Positions 12,562 through 21,224 of a DNA stretch of 23,323 nt are shown here, piece after piece. The stretch is from CAYJBH01 sp964371365 (GTDB taxonomy: Bacteria; Bacillota; Clostridia; Oscillospirales; Ruminococcaceae): NCBI GenBank assembly GCA_964371365.1, contig CAYJMO010000030.1:1-23323 (forward strand). The letters run 5' to 3'. A program made the translations under genes and the position numbers. Within the stretch, counting starts at the first letter, position 1. Every line of letters starts with the position of its first letter. The notes beneath the pieces were generated by a model, which worked only from the letters and a program-made list of their open reading frames with translations, did not search any database and had not been told where the DNA came from.

Positions 12562-13785
12562 ATGAGAATTTTGTTGTTCGGTTCCGGCTTTAATCCACCT
12601 CATAGCGGTCATCTTGCCCTACTCCGGCTTGCAATATCCCAGCGAAATCCGGATCTTGTGCTGTTGGTGCCCACCGGCAACCCACCGCACAAGAAGATTG
12701 TCATGTCCTCTCCAAAGGCGCGCCTTGCCATGACCAAAGAGCTTGCAAAACTTCTGCCGGTTCAATGTGAGGTGTTAGATTTTGAACTCAATAATAAACG
12801 CATAAGCTATACCTACAACACCCTGAGACATGTCAAAAAGCTTTTTAAAGACAGTCATATCGACCTTTTGATGGGCAGTGACATGTTGTTTTATTTTAAT
12901 AAATGGCACCGATACGGTGATATCATCCGACTTTGTACCATCGTCGCCGCAGTTCGACAGGACGAGGATCGCCGCAGTGTCACCTCCGCCGCCGTTGCCA
13001 TAAAAAACATGGGTGGCAGTGTGGATATTCTACCGCTAAAGCCGGTCATAACCTCCTCTTCCGAGGTTCGTCGGCTTATTCAGAGCAACCTGCCGTATGA
13101 GCATGTAGTGCCGGATGAGATCTCACAGATAATTGCGAGTGAGCGTCTTTATCGCCCTATACATCTGCGCACCCTGTCGCTCGAAATAAAAAACCTGATG
13201 AGCAAAAAACGCTACCATCACACCATAATGGTCTGCAAGATGGCGATAAATTTGGCTCGGCGCAACCATTATAGCATCTACAATGCGGCGGCGGCGGCAC
13301 TGCTTCACGATATTGCAAAGGAGTTCTCTCGTGAAAAGATGTTGCAACTCCTTGCCGATGGTGGTATAATGATAAGATGGCAGGATACCCCATTCCCCAT
13401 CTGGCACGGCTTCGCCGGCGCGGAATATGCGAAAAAAAAGCTCGGCGTTTTGGACGAGAGCATCCTCGATGCTATACGCTTTCACTCCATCGGTCGCAAG
13501 GGCATGACCACCTTGGATAAGATTATTTTTTTAGCCGATATGGTTAGTGAAGACAGGGAATATGATGAGGTCGACGACCTACGAGCCAAGGCGCTTGTCA
13601 ATCTGGATGCGGCCGTCCTCGATTCGCTGGTGCTTAACCTCTCGTGGCTACGTCGTGACAACAAGGACATTACCGTCCAGACACTGGAGGCAATCGAGGA
13701 GATGAAGGCGCTCACCCATCCCGAGAAAAAGATTGCCGCCTCCCCGTCAAAACAGGATAAGGAATATATAAATCGTGAAAACTAA
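12562..13785 (+). CDS. nadD: NadD-YqeK fusion: nicotinate-nucleotide adenylyltransferase with Ap4A hydrolase domain
   Basis: The 407-residue protein joins two enzymes that are usually separate neighbouring genes. Residues 1-196 are NadD, which adenylates nicotinate mononucleotide in NAD synthesis: GSGFNPPHSGH with His14-x-x-His17, GSDMLFYFNKWH near 105-116, and the TSSSEVRR site at 164-171. Residues about 204-385 are YqeK, an HD-domain symmetrical Ap4A hydrolase: His219/220, His249-Asp250 (LLHDIAKE), His282 (WHGFAGAEYA), His308 and Asp326 (FLADMVS). Both active sites look intact. The frame is open to 12496, but those codons cover the terminator hairpin; the ATG at 12562 starts the canonical NadD strand, though its ribosome site is weak (AAGG, 18 bases away). 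It overlaps the LCP gene by 11 bases and begins the conserved nadD-yqeK-LCP-rsfS-leuS order. Confidence 0.93.
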   Translation: MRILLFGSGFNPPHSGHLALLRLAISQRNPDLVLLVPTGNPPHKKIVMSSPKARLAMTKELAKLLPVQCEVLDFELNNKRISYTYNTLRHVKKLFKDSHIDLLMGSDMLFYFNKWHRYGDIIRLCTIVAAVRQDEDRRSVTSAAVAIKNMGGSVDILPLKPVITSSSEVRRLIQSNLPYEHVVPDEISQIIASERLYRPIHLRTLSLEIKNLMSKKRYHHTIMVCKMAINLARRNHYSIYNAAAAALLHDIAKEFSREKMLQLLADGGIMIRWQDTPFPIWHGFAGAEYAKKKLGVLDESILDAIRFHSIGRKGMTTLDKIIFLADMVSEDREYDEVDDLRAKALVNLDAAVLDSLVLNLSWLRRDNKDITVQTLEAIEEMKALTHPEKKIAASPSKQDKEYINREN

Positions 13786-14902
13786 TAAAAAGAAAAAGAC
13801 CCGTCTACAGCGACGACAGAACAGCCTTTTTATCAAATTTTTGACCTCACTTTTGGTGGTTATAGTTGCACTCGGCGGCGGAATGGGCAGTGTCTATGCC
13901 TACCTCAACGGCGTGTCCACCACCAGCAATGCAGGCACGCTACCCAGCGAGATCGCCACCTCGTCGGCACTTCGCGGCGATGTGATAAATATTCTTGTAG
14001 CCGGAATTGACTATGAGGAGGGGCGCGGTGACGACCCTAACTACGGTCTTACCGATGTCATCATGTATGTCACCTTTGATCGCAAGGGCGGCAACATGTC
14101 GATTATGCAGATACCACGCGATACCTATGTTGGTCCCGATTATGACACCGGAACCGGTCCCGGTGCGCTCAAGGTCAATGCCCTCTACCCCAATGCCGAC
14201 GACACCGACAACCGCATGTCGGCGCTTGCGCAATGGGTGTACGACACATTTAAACTGCCGGTCGACAACTATGTCACCATCGACATGGAGTCGTTCAAGG
14301 ACATTGTCAATGCCATTGAGGGCGTCGAGATGTACATTCCACGCGACATCTATGCACTGGATGCGAGTGGAAATAGACTCCCCGAGCCGACCTTTGTTGG
14401 GGGCGAGACCTACTTCTTAGACGGCAACTCGGCGGAGCTTATCATGCGCTCGCGCGCCTACAACGTCGCCGACATAGACCGTTTGTCGGTTCAACGATAC
14501 TTCTACGCCGCGGTGTTTGAGAAGATGATGAGTTTCCCCCTGTCCGACCTCATTAAGCTCATGCCCTACTATATGTCCTTTGTCAACACCGACCTTGATC
14601 TCGCGACACTCGGACTTTTAGCGGCGGACTTTTTGGAGATAGACCCTTACAATATAGTCATAGCAAAACTGCCGGGCGAGGGATTTGAGGAGTATTTCCC
14701 GATTGCAGAGAGCACCCAGTCCTACTATTCCGGTCATCTTAGCCCGACCGACGAGATACTCAACGATTATTTTCGCTTTTATTCCGAGCCGGTGCCGGCA
14801 GAGGAGCTCGGATTGATAGAGTATAGAAGAACCACCGATTGGCTGGACGGCTCGGTACAGAGGATGGACGGCATATTAGAGGGAGAGGAGATAACAAAAT
14901 GA
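13775..14902 (+). CDS. LytR-CpsA-Psr (LCP) family cell-wall ligase
   Basis: This 375-residue membrane protein has a very basic cytoplasmic N-terminus (MKTNKKKKTRLQRRQ), one helix (about 19-43) and an extracellular LCP domain. LCP enzymes transfer lipid-linked polymers such as teichoic acids or capsule to peptidoglycan. Family motifs seen: INILVAGID, TDVIMYVTFD, IPRDTYV, KVNALYP, LDGNSAELIMRSR and DIDRLSVQR, including the arginines and aspartates that bind the pyrophosphate. The start is GTG at 13775, 11 bases after AAGGA and inside the end of nadD-yqeK, so it is coupled. The stop overlaps the rsfS start (ATGA). LCP genes between yqeK and rsfS are common in Clostridia. Confidence 0.92.
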   Translation: MKTNKKKKTRLQRRQNSLFIKFLTSLLVVIVALGGGMGSVYAYLNGVSTTSNAGTLPSEIATSSALRGDVINILVAGIDYEEGRGDDPNYGLTDVIMYVTFDRKGGNMSIMQIPRDTYVGPDYDTGTGPGALKVNALYPNADDTDNRMSALAQWVYDTFKLPVDNYVTIDMESFKDIVNAIEGVEMYIPRDIYALDASGNRLPEPTFVGGETYFLDGNSAELIMRSRAYNVADIDRLSVQRYFYAAVFEKMMSFPLSDLIKLMPYYMSFVNTDLDLATLGLLAADFLEIDPYNIVIAKLPGEGFEEYFPIAESTQSYYSGHLSPTDEILNDYFRFYSEPVPAEELGLIEYRRTTDWLDGSVQRMDGILEGEEITK

Positions 14903-15258
14903 CATCAAAGGAACTTGCGGTTTCTATCGCACGAATTTTAGACAACAAAAAGGCGGGTGACGTCAAACTACTCGCAACCGAAAAGGTGACGGTGCTCTGC
15001 GACTATATCGTCATCGCCACCGGTAACAGCTCCACTCAGGTGAGAGCGCTCGCCGACGAGGTCGAATTTCAACTTAAAAAGCAGGATGTAATGCCTGCCG
15101 GTATCGAGGGGTATGACAGCCGTAACTGGGTGCTTTTGGACTATTCAAACGTTATAGTGCATGTTTTTCACCCCGAGGCGAGGGAATTTTATAAACTGGA
15201 AACGCTATGGGGCGATGCAGCACCTATACCGGACGAGGAATGGCTGGAAAAGGAATAG
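14899..15258 (+). CDS. rsfS: Ribosomal silencing factor RsfS
   Basis: This 119-residue protein of the RsfS/YbeB/Iojap family binds ribosomal protein uL14 and blocks subunit joining when nutrients are low. Seen: the KAGDVKLL segment, VTVLCDYIVIATGNSSTQVRALADEV, the GYDSRNWVLLDYSNVIVHVFHPEAREFYKLETLWGDA core (described here in part) and an acidic tail. The frame is open to 14839, but the ATG at 14899 follows GGGAGAGGAG at 8 bases and overlaps the LCP stop. It is followed by leuS after 11 bases. Confidence 0.95.
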   Translation: MTSKELAVSIARILDNKKAGDVKLLATEKVTVLCDYIVIATGNSSTQVRALADEVEFQLKKQDVMPAGIEGYDSRNWVLLDYSNVIVHVFHPEAREFYKLETLWGDAAPIPDEEWLEKE

Positions 15259-15269
15259 AAAGGTAAAAG

Positions 15270-17666
15270 ATGAGATACGACTATAAATCGATAGAAAAAA
15301 AGTGGCAGGATTTCTGGGACGAGACAAAACCCTTTGCCGCCAAAAATAGCAGCGATAAACCGAAGTTTTACACACTGGTGGAGTTTCCATACCCTTCCGG
15401 TGCCGGCCTGCATGTCGGACATCCGCGCAGTTATGTGGCACTGGATGCGGTCGCGCGCAAAAAGCGTCTTTGTGGCTATAATGTCCTATACCCGATGGGA
15501 TGGGACGCATTCGGACTGCCGACCGAGAACTTCGCGATGAAGAATAAGGTTCACCCTGCCGATGTCACCGACAAGAATATCGCACGCTTTAAAACTCAGC
15601 TGAAAAGCCTCGGCCTGTCCTTTGATTGGGATCGGGAGATCAACACCACCGACCCCAACTACTACCGCTGGACACAGTGGATATTTCTACAGCTCTTTAA
15701 AAAGGGACTTGCCTACAAAAAGGAGATGGCGGTGAATTTTTGCACCGGCTGTCGTGTCGTGCTCGCCAATGAGGAGGTTGTAGGCGGTGTCTGCGAACGT
15801 TGCGCCAGTTCGGTGGAGCGCAGGGTCAAAAGTCAGTGGATGCTCGCCATTACAAAATATGCCGAGCGACTCGCCGACGACCTTGACAACGTCAACTTTG
15901 TGGATAGGGTCAAGACTCAACAGCTCAACTGGATAGGCAAAAGTCATGGTGCGGAGGTGGTCTTCGGCACCACCGTAGGCGATGAGATAACGGTCTATAC
16001 CACCCGTCCCGACACGCTGTTCGGTGCGACCTATATGGTGCTTGCGCCGGAGCATGAGCTGGTGGAGAAATGGCGTTCATCACTCAAAAATAACGACGAG
16101 ATTGACGGCTATATCGCCGCCGCCTCACTTAAAAGCGACTTTGAGCGCACCGAACTTGCCAAGGACAAGACCGGCGTGAAATTGGACGGCGTTTTTGCAA
16201 TCAATCCGGTCAACAACAACAAAATTCCGATCTTTATTTCGGACTATGTGCTTGCCGGCTACGGCACCGGTGCTATCATGGCGGTGCCGGGACACGATGA
16301 GCGAGATTATGCCTTTGCCAAGGCGTTCGAACTGCCCATAATCGAGGTTGTTGCAGGCGGTGACATCTCGGTTCAGGCATTCACCGACTGTGCTACCGGC
16401 GTGATGATCAACTCCGACTATTTAAACGGCCTCTCGGTGGAGCAGGCAAAGGTCAAGGTGGTGGAGGAACTCGGTGATAAAGCCACGGTCAAGACCAACT
16501 TTAAACTGCGTGACTGGGTGTTCTCCCGTCAACGCTACTGGGGCGAGCCGATTCCGATGGTGCACTGTGAGAAATGCGGTTGGGTGCCACTGCCGGAAAC
16601 GGAGTTGCCGCTGTTACTTCCGCCGCTACCCGACTTTGAGCCGGGCGTGGACGGCGAATCGCCGCTCGCTCGGTTGACCGACTGGATTGCCACCACCTGC
16701 CCCTGTTGCGGCGGCGACGCAAAACGTGAGACCGACACCATGCCACAGTGGGCGGGTTCCAGCTGGTACTTTTTGCGCTACCTCGACCCGGGTTGCAACA
16801 CCGGAATAGCCTCACCCGAGGCGCTGAAATACTGGTTGCCGGTGGACTGGTACAACGGTGGTATGGAACATACCACCCTGCATCTGCTCTACTCCAGATT
16901 TTGGCACAAATTCCTCTATGATATAGGGGTTGTTCCGTGCGCCGAGCCGTATGCAAAGCGCACCAGCCACGGCATGATCCTCGGCGAGGACGGTGAAAAG
17001 ATGTCCAAATCGAGGGGCAACGTCGTCAATCCGGACGAGATAATAGAGGGATATGGCGCCGACACCATGCGCCTGTATGAGATGTTTATCGGCGATTTTG
17101 AGAAGACTGCGCCGTGGAATTCCTCCTCAATAAAGGGTTGCAAGCGCTTTTTGGAGAGGGTTTATTCTCTTTTAGACTGCGTCAAGGGCGGCGAGGGCTA
17201 CCGTGACGAGCTGACGACCTCGTTCCATCGCACCATCAAAAAGGTAGGCGAGGACATTGAAAACCTCAAGGCAAACACCGCGATAGCGGCGATGATGAGC
17301 CTTTTAAACGAGATAACAGCTACCGGAAGTGTGACAAAAGGAGAGCTGAAAACGGTAGTTATTCTGCTGTCCCCCTTTGCGCCCCACCTTGCGGAGGAGA
17401 TGTTCCTTGCCGCCGGTTTTGGCAAGGGCATAGAGGGCAGCGACTGGCCGAGCTATGACGAGGCACTCTGTGTGCTCGAGACGGTGGAGATCGCGATACA
17501 GGTTACCGGCAAGATAAAGGCAAGGATGATGATATCCTCCTCCGACTCGGCACAGAATGTCATCGAGGCCGCCAAAAAACTGCCGGAGATTGCCGAGCTG
17601 TTAGACGGCAAAGAGGTCAAAAAAGAGCTCTATGTCCCCGGCCGCCTTGTCAACATAGTGGTTTAG
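15270..17666 (+). CDS. leuS: Leucyl-tRNA synthetase
   Basis: This 798-residue class I synthetase has the HIGH motif as HVGH at 48-51 and KMSKS at 577-581 (within GEDGEKMSKSRGN). The zinc-type cysteines CTGC and CERC lie near 158-180. The CP1 editing domain is present with TTRPDTLFGATY near 245 and GHDERD near 343, so it should edit mischarged tRNA. The anticodon-binding and C-terminal domains are complete. ATG at 15270 follows AGGTAAAAG, 11 bases after rsfS. No T-box leader is present because the gene is embedded in the operon. The last base of its stop is the first base of the apbE GTG. Confidence 0.98.
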   Translation: MRYDYKSIEKKWQDFWDETKPFAAKNSSDKPKFYTLVEFPYPSGAGLHVGHPRSYVALDAVARKKRLCGYNVLYPMGWDAFGLPTENFAMKNKVHPADVTDKNIARFKTQLKSLGLSFDWDREINTTDPNYYRWTQWIFLQLFKKGLAYKKEMAVNFCTGCRVVLANEEVVGGVCERCASSVERRVKSQWMLAITKYAERLADDLDNVNFVDRVKTQQLNWIGKSHGAEVVFGTTVGDEITVYTTRPDTLFGATYMVLAPEHELVEKWRSSLKNNDEIDGYIAAASLKSDFERTELAKDKTGVKLDGVFAINPVNNNKIPIFISDYVLAGYGTGAIMAVPGHDERDYAFAKAFELPIIEVVAGGDISVQAFTDCATGVMINSDYLNGLSVEQAKVKVVEELGDKATVKTNFKLRDWVFSRQRYWGEPIPMVHCEKCGWVPLPETELPLLLPPLPDFEPGVDGESPLARLTDWIATTCPCCGGDAKRETDTMPQWAGSSWYFLRYLDPGCNTGIASPEALKYWLPVDWYNGGMEHTTLHLLYSRFWHKFLYDIGVVPCAEPYAKRTSHGMILGEDGEKMSKSRGNVVNPDEIIEGYGADTMRLYEMFIGDFEKTAPWNSSSIKGCKRFLERVYSLLDCVKGGEGYRDELTTSFHRTIKKVGEDIENLKANTAIAAMMSLLNEITATGSVTKGELKTVVILLSPFAPHLAEEMFLAAGFGKGIEGSDWPSYDEALCVLETVEIAIQVTGKIKARMMISSSDSAQNVIEAAKKLPEIAELLDGKEVKKELYVPGRLVNIVV

Positions 17667-18700
17667 TGAAACGAGTTTTTTGTGGTTTAATGCTCGCAAC
17701 AATGCTGGTGTTGATGTTGGTCGGGTGTAGTGGCGGTGAGGTGTATCGCCAAAGTATAATCGACCGTTTTGACACGGTGATAACCATATCGGGTGAGATG
17801 TCAAGGGAGGACTTTGATGAGATGTTCCGGTATGCGGACGAGAGGCTCGAGCACTATCATCGACTTTATGACGGATTTAACGAGTATGACGGTGTCGTCA
17901 ACATCGCAACACTCAACCGCACGGCAGGCAATGCGCCGGTCGAGGTGTCGAGCGAGCTGATGGAACTGCTTGTCTACTCCAAGGAGATGTATGAGCTGAC
18001 CGATGGCAGACTGAATATTGCGTTCGGCACAGTGCTACAGCTTTGGAGTGATGCGAGGGACTATGCGCTCCAGAATCCGACCGACGCTCAAATACCGGAT
18101 ATAGAGTCGTTGCAGTCGGCGGCAAACCACTGTGATATAGACGATTTAGTGCTCGATTTGCAGGACGGCACGGTGTATTATGCCGACCCTATGTTGCGAC
18201 TTGATGTTGGCGGCATTGCAAAGGGGTACAGCGCGCAAATGATTGCAAACGCGCTACACTCGGCAGGATATGAAGATGTTTTGCTTGCACTCGGCGGCAA
18301 CATAACCGCTGTTGGGAGCGACGAGGGGAGAAGTTGGACGGCAGGGATCGAGGACCCGCTCGGAACAAGCCCCGAACCGGTCGAGACATTGGAGCTCAAC
18401 GGTGGAGATAGCTTAGTGGTGAGTGGTGACTATATAAGATACTTCACCGTCACAGACGGGGTGAATAGCACAAGATATGGGCATATTATCGACACAAAAA
18501 CGTTGATGCCGACCGAATATTATCTGTCGGTGGCCGTGAGGACACATCACGCCGGACTTGCCGACGCACTCTCTACCGCCCTATACACCATGACGCCCAA
18601 CGAGGCACTCGAGCTTGTCGAGGGTATGCCGTCGGTCGAGGTCATGTTGATAGATAAGGATAATGTTATCACATACAGCTCGGGATTTTTGAGGGAATAA
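17666..18700 (+). CDS. apbE: FAD:protein FMN transferase (ApbE) lipoprotein
   Basis: This 344-residue lipoprotein (Cys21 after LVLMLVG) should work outside the membrane, attaching FMN to threonines of partner proteins. ApbE motifs are intact: LDVGGIAKGYSAQMI (DVGGIAKG at 180-187), LALGGN (207-212), HIIDTKT near 273-279, and ADALSTALY, whose acidic and hydroxyl residues bind magnesium. The start is GTG overlapping the leuS TAG by one base, with no good ribosome site, so translation probably reinitiates after leuS. Known targets include RnfG/NqrC-type proteins and the PplA/FmnB electron-transfer system; none of these is in the window, but the EetA/EetB-like pair is at 4267-5129. An older annotation would be thiamine biosynthesis lipoprotein. 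Confidence 0.93.
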   Translation: MKRVFCGLMLATMLVLMLVGCSGGEVYRQSIIDRFDTVITISGEMSREDFDEMFRYADERLEHYHRLYDGFNEYDGVVNIATLNRTAGNAPVEVSSELMELLVYSKEMYELTDGRLNIAFGTVLQLWSDARDYALQNPTDAQIPDIESLQSAANHCDIDDLVLDLQDGTVYYADPMLRLDVGGIAKGYSAQMIANALHSAGYEDVLLALGGNITAVGSDEGRSWTAGIEDPLGTSPEPVETLELNGGDSLVVSGDYIRYFTVTDGVNSTRYGHIIDTKTLMPTEYYLSVAVRTHHAGLADALSTALYTMTPNEALELVEGMPSVEVMLIDKDNVITYSSGFLRE

Positions 18701-18708
18701 TCATAGGA

Positions 18709-19248
18709 ATGGAAAAGGTATTAAGACAGATAGTCCGGATTGACAAAAAGATAATCTACTGGGTGCAAAAACACCGCAGTAAGGTTTTGGACAGGTTCTT
18801 TATCTTCGTGACACATCTCGGGGATAACGGTTTTGTCTGGCTTTGGTTGGCGGTGTACTTTATCATGGTACAGTACAGATATACCGGTGAGATGATGATA
18901 ACCGGCCTTGCCTTCTCCACCGTTTTTTGCCTCGTTTTTTTAAAGAGGATAGCCAAACGCAAGCGACCCTGCGACCACGATGCGACACACCTGACCATCA
19001 AGCGACCGTCGGGGCATTCCTTTCCCTCGGCACATACCTCGGCGGCATTTGCGGTCGCCGGAGTTGTCTATCTGACCGCTGCGCCGATCTTTGCGATACC
19101 GGCGATAGTGCTCGCCTCGCTGATAGGTTTTTCAAGAGTGTACCTGTTCGTCCACTACCCGAGCGATGTCATAGCCGGGGTTTTTATGGGGGTGAGCTTT
19201 GCCTCCCTCGCCGTCACGGTGGTGACAAGGATAGTGGCGCTGTCGTAA
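18709..19248 (+). CDS. PAP2 superfamily membrane phosphatase
   Basis: This 179-residue integral membrane protein has the three PAP2 motifs: K79-x6-R86-P87, PSGH at 100-103 (with SAHT after it) and SR142-143 ... H149 ... D153. Four to five helices surround these. Such enzymes remove phosphate from lipid pyrophosphates or phosphatidates; undecaprenyl pyrophosphate phosphatase activity is a reasonable guess given the LCP gene upstream, but the substrate is not fixed by sequence. ATG lies 8 bases after the apbE stop, with GAGGG at about 13 bases and a closer AGGA that is too near to be ideal. Confidence 0.9.
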   Translation: MEKVLRQIVRIDKKIIYWVQKHRSKVLDRFFIFVTHLGDNGFVWLWLAVYFIMVQYRYTGEMMITGLAFSTVFCLVFLKRIAKRKRPCDHDATHLTIKRPSGHSFPSAHTSAAFAVAGVVYLTAAPIFAIPAIVLASLIGFSRVYLFVHYPSDVIAGVFMGVSFASLAVTVVTRIVALS

Positions 19249-19265
19249 ATTTTAATGAGGGTATT

Positions 19266-19730
19266 ATGACTAAAGTATTGATGGTCTGTCATGGCAACAT
19301 CTGCCGTAGTACCATGGCGGAATTTGTGCTCAAACATTTGGCACAACAGGGTGGAATGTCGGAGGGGATTTATGTCGAATCCGCCGCCACCAGTCGTGAT
19401 GAGATCGGCAGTGACACCCACCACGCAACCAAGCGAAAGCTGACCGAGATGGGCGTGCCTTTCACCAGGCGCAGTGCGCGACAGGTGACGCTTGCCGACT
19501 ATGACAAATTCGACTATGTCATATGTATGGACAATAGAAATCTTCACAATATAAAGCGTATTATCCCGAATGACCCACACGGTAAAATTTCGCTGTTGTT
19601 AAGCTTTGCCGGCAGAGAGGATGACATCGCCGACCCGTGGTACAGCGGTGATTTCGATTCAACCTATCGCGACGTGCTTGCAGGGTGTGAGGGACTTTGT
19701 GATGTCATAGCCAAAGGAAATAAAAGATGA
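19266..19730 (+). CDS. Low-molecular-weight protein-tyrosine phosphatase
   Basis: This 154-residue cytoplasmic phosphatase has the LMW-PTP loop Cys8-HGNIC-Arg14-Ser15 at the N-terminus and the general-acid motif Asp123-Pro-Trp (DPWYSGDF). The intact Cys and Arg and the DPW show a phosphatase rather than arsenate reductase. The frame is open to 18927, but that part is the PAP2 gene in another frame; ATG at 19266 after GAGGG gives the canonical MTKVLMVCHGNICRS start. In many Firmicutes such enzymes oppose tyrosine kinases controlling exopolysaccharide assembly, which would suit the LCP/PAP2 neighbours (inference). The stop overlaps the next gene (ATGA). Confidence 0.93.
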   Translation: MTKVLMVCHGNICRSTMAEFVLKHLAQQGGMSEGIYVESAATSRDEIGSDTHHATKRKLTEMGVPFTRRSARQVTLADYDKFDYVICMDNRNLHNIKRIIPNDPHGKISLLLSFAGREDDIADPWYSGDFDSTYRDVLAGCEGLCDVIAKGNKR

Positions 19731-19978
19731 AACGTTTGACTCAGAAGGACCATAACGGCACAATCATAGCCTACGGGACAGAGCAGGAGATCATAGAACG
19801 GCTTTATTATTATGAGGACAGGATATACACCCTGCTCGCGCGCAGTGAGTTTGCAAAACAACAACTTCGTGAACTTCGCCGCGCCGGCAAGGAACATACC
19901 GCTCGGTATAAAGAACTACTCGGCGACGAGCTGGTGGGAAACACTATCATAGGCGCAATATTCCCACAGGAGAAATGA
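19727..19978 (+). CDS. Hypothetical 83-residue protein
   Basis: The ATG overlaps the phosphatase stop and follows AAGGAAATAAAAG, so it is translated with its neighbour. The product is charged and mostly helical: an N-terminal MKRLTQKDHNGTIIAYG-like part, a helical YYYEDRIYTLLARSEFAKQQL stretch, a basic middle and a GDELVGNTIIGAIFP end. The opening MKRLTxxDxxG followed by YYED resembles small phage-associated proteins of Firmicutes, but I cannot name a family. No signal or membrane segment is present. Function unknown. Confidence 0.75.
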   Translation: MKRLTQKDHNGTIIAYGTEQEIIERLYYYEDRIYTLLARSEFAKQQLRELRRAGKEHTARYKELLGDELVGNTIIGAIFPQEK

Positions 19979-20020
19979 GGAAAACGTCTGAAAAACATCG
20001 AGAAAGGAAGGGTCATAAAT

Positions 20021-20458
20021 ATGAGTTTTATAATAAAGCAATTTGATGAGCTCACCGTCCATGAACTGCATGATATATACAAACTTCGTGGTGTGGTCTT
20101 CATAGTGGAGCAAAATTCCGCCTATCAAGATGTGGATGAAGCCGACAAGCTCGCATACCACGTCATGTTGAAAGAGGGGGAGGTTTTGCAAGGGTATCTT
20201 AGGGTACTGCCAAAAGGCGCGACCTATGACGAGGTATCGTTAGGTCGTATTATTGCTCGCGAACGTCGCACCGGTATCGGTAGCAGACTGGTGGAGCGTG
20301 GCATAGCACTTGCCAAGGAAAAGTTTGACGCCAAGCGAATACTAATCGGTGCGCAGACCTATGTAAAAGACTTCTATGCAAGACACGGCTTTGTACAGGT
20401 CTCGGACGAGTATCTCGATGGCGGAATACCGCATATAAAGATGTTGCTGGAATTATAA
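20021..20458 (+). CDS. ElaA-like GNAT N-acetyltransferase
   Basis: This 145-residue GNAT enzyme matches the ElaA family: LHDIYKLRGVVFIVEQNSAY with the VEQ-N-YQDVDE stretch (about 19-40), an acetyl-CoA loop SLGRIIARERRTGIGSRLVE (R/Q-x-x-G-x-G/A type), and the C-terminal ILIGAQ-YVKDFYARHGF-V and DGGIPHIKM segments. The acceptor substrate is unknown. ATG follows GAAAGGAAGGG at suitable spacing; 42 bases separate it from the 83-residue gene. It closes the long plus-strand series; no terminator is clear after it. Confidence 0.9.
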   Translation: MSFIIKQFDELTVHELHDIYKLRGVVFIVEQNSAYQDVDEADKLAYHVMLKEGEVLQGYLRVLPKGATYDEVSLGRIIARERRTGIGSRLVERGIALAKEKFDAKRILIGAQTYVKDFYARHGFVQVSDEYLDGGIPHIKMLLEL

Positions 20459-20478
20459 GCTATATTTTGTGATAATTT

Positions 20479-20507
20479 TTGTTTATACAATTTAAAAAAG
20501 TTATACT
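20479..20507 (+). promoter_or_regulatory. Possible promoter for deoC-kinase operon
   Basis: TTGTTT (20479-20484), 17 bases, TATACT (20502-20507), with a start near 20514. Palindromic AT-rich sequence such as ACAACAAAATTGT follows and could be an operator. The -35 match is only moderate. Confidence 0.5.
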
Positions 20508-20570
20508 AACAAAAATATTCGTACAACAAAATTGTTTACCATATAAATTAATATTATGTTAGGAGTTATT

Positions 20571-21206
20571 ATGAATCTAAACAGTATGATTGACCACACC
20601 GTACTAAAGGCGGACGCCGCCGCCGAGACGGTTAAAAAGTATTGTGCCGAGGCAAGGGAATACGGATTTGCCTCGGTCTGCGTCAACACCTGCCACGTCC
20701 CTCTTGTCGCGGGTGAGCTCGCCGGCAGTGGGGTTAAAACCTGCTGTGTGGTTGGCTTTCCACTCGGTGCAATGATCACGGCTTCAAAGGCGTTTGAAAC
20801 AAAACAGGCTGTCATGGACGGCGCTGAAGAGGTCGACATGGTCATAAACATCGGAGCATTAAAGGATAAAAATTACCGATTGGTTGAGGACGACATAAGG
20901 GCGGTTGTCGAGGCGGCAAAACCTGCCATAGTCAAGGTCATCATAGAGACCTGTCTTTTAAATGATGAGGAAAAAAGGATAGCGTGTGAACTGTCGGTTG
21001 CCGCAGGGGCGGCGTTTGTCAAGACCTCAACCGGTTTTTCCACCGGCGGTGCAACCGCAGAGGACGTTGCACTGATGAAAAAAACGGTCGGCGAAAAGGC
21101 TCTTGTTAAGGCGAGTGGCGGAATACGCACAAGAGAGCAGGCTCTCGAGATGGTGAATGCCGGCGCGAACAGGATTGGTGTTGGTAACGGAATCGCACTG
21201 CTTTAA
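20571..21206 (+). CDS. deoC: Deoxyribose-phosphate aldolase
   Basis: This 211-residue class I aldolase splits 2-deoxyribose-5-phosphate into glyceraldehyde-3-phosphate and acetaldehyde. The Schiff-base lysine is K151 in AFVKTSTGF; the proton-relay residues are Asp89 (EEVDMVINIG) and Lys180 (VKASGGIRT). An upstream in-frame ATG at 20556 exists, but AGGAG (20561-20565) lies after it and five bases before the ATG at 20571, which fixes the start and gives the usual MNLNSMIDHT opening. The kinase gene follows after 18 bases, forming a sugar/nucleoside salvage pair. Confidence 0.96.
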   Translation: MNLNSMIDHTVLKADAAAETVKKYCAEAREYGFASVCVNTCHVPLVAGELAGSGVKTCCVVGFPLGAMITASKAFETKQAVMDGAEEVDMVINIGALKDKNYRLVEDDIRAVVEAAKPAIVKVIIETCLLNDEEKRIACELSVAAGAAFVKTSTGFSTGGATAEDVALMKKTVGEKALVKASGGIRTREQALEMVNAGANRIGVGNGIALL

Positions 21207-21224
21207 GTTGTATAGGAGGTGGTT

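Noticed and set aside
15259..15269. T-box before leuS (and before asnS and ilvE)
   Set aside because: Gaps are too short or lack the AGGGTGG antiterminator core.
18927..19265. N-terminal extension of the tyrosine phosphatase
   Set aside because: This part is the PAP2 gene in another frame; the catalytic loop must be near the N-terminus, as given by the ATG at 19266.
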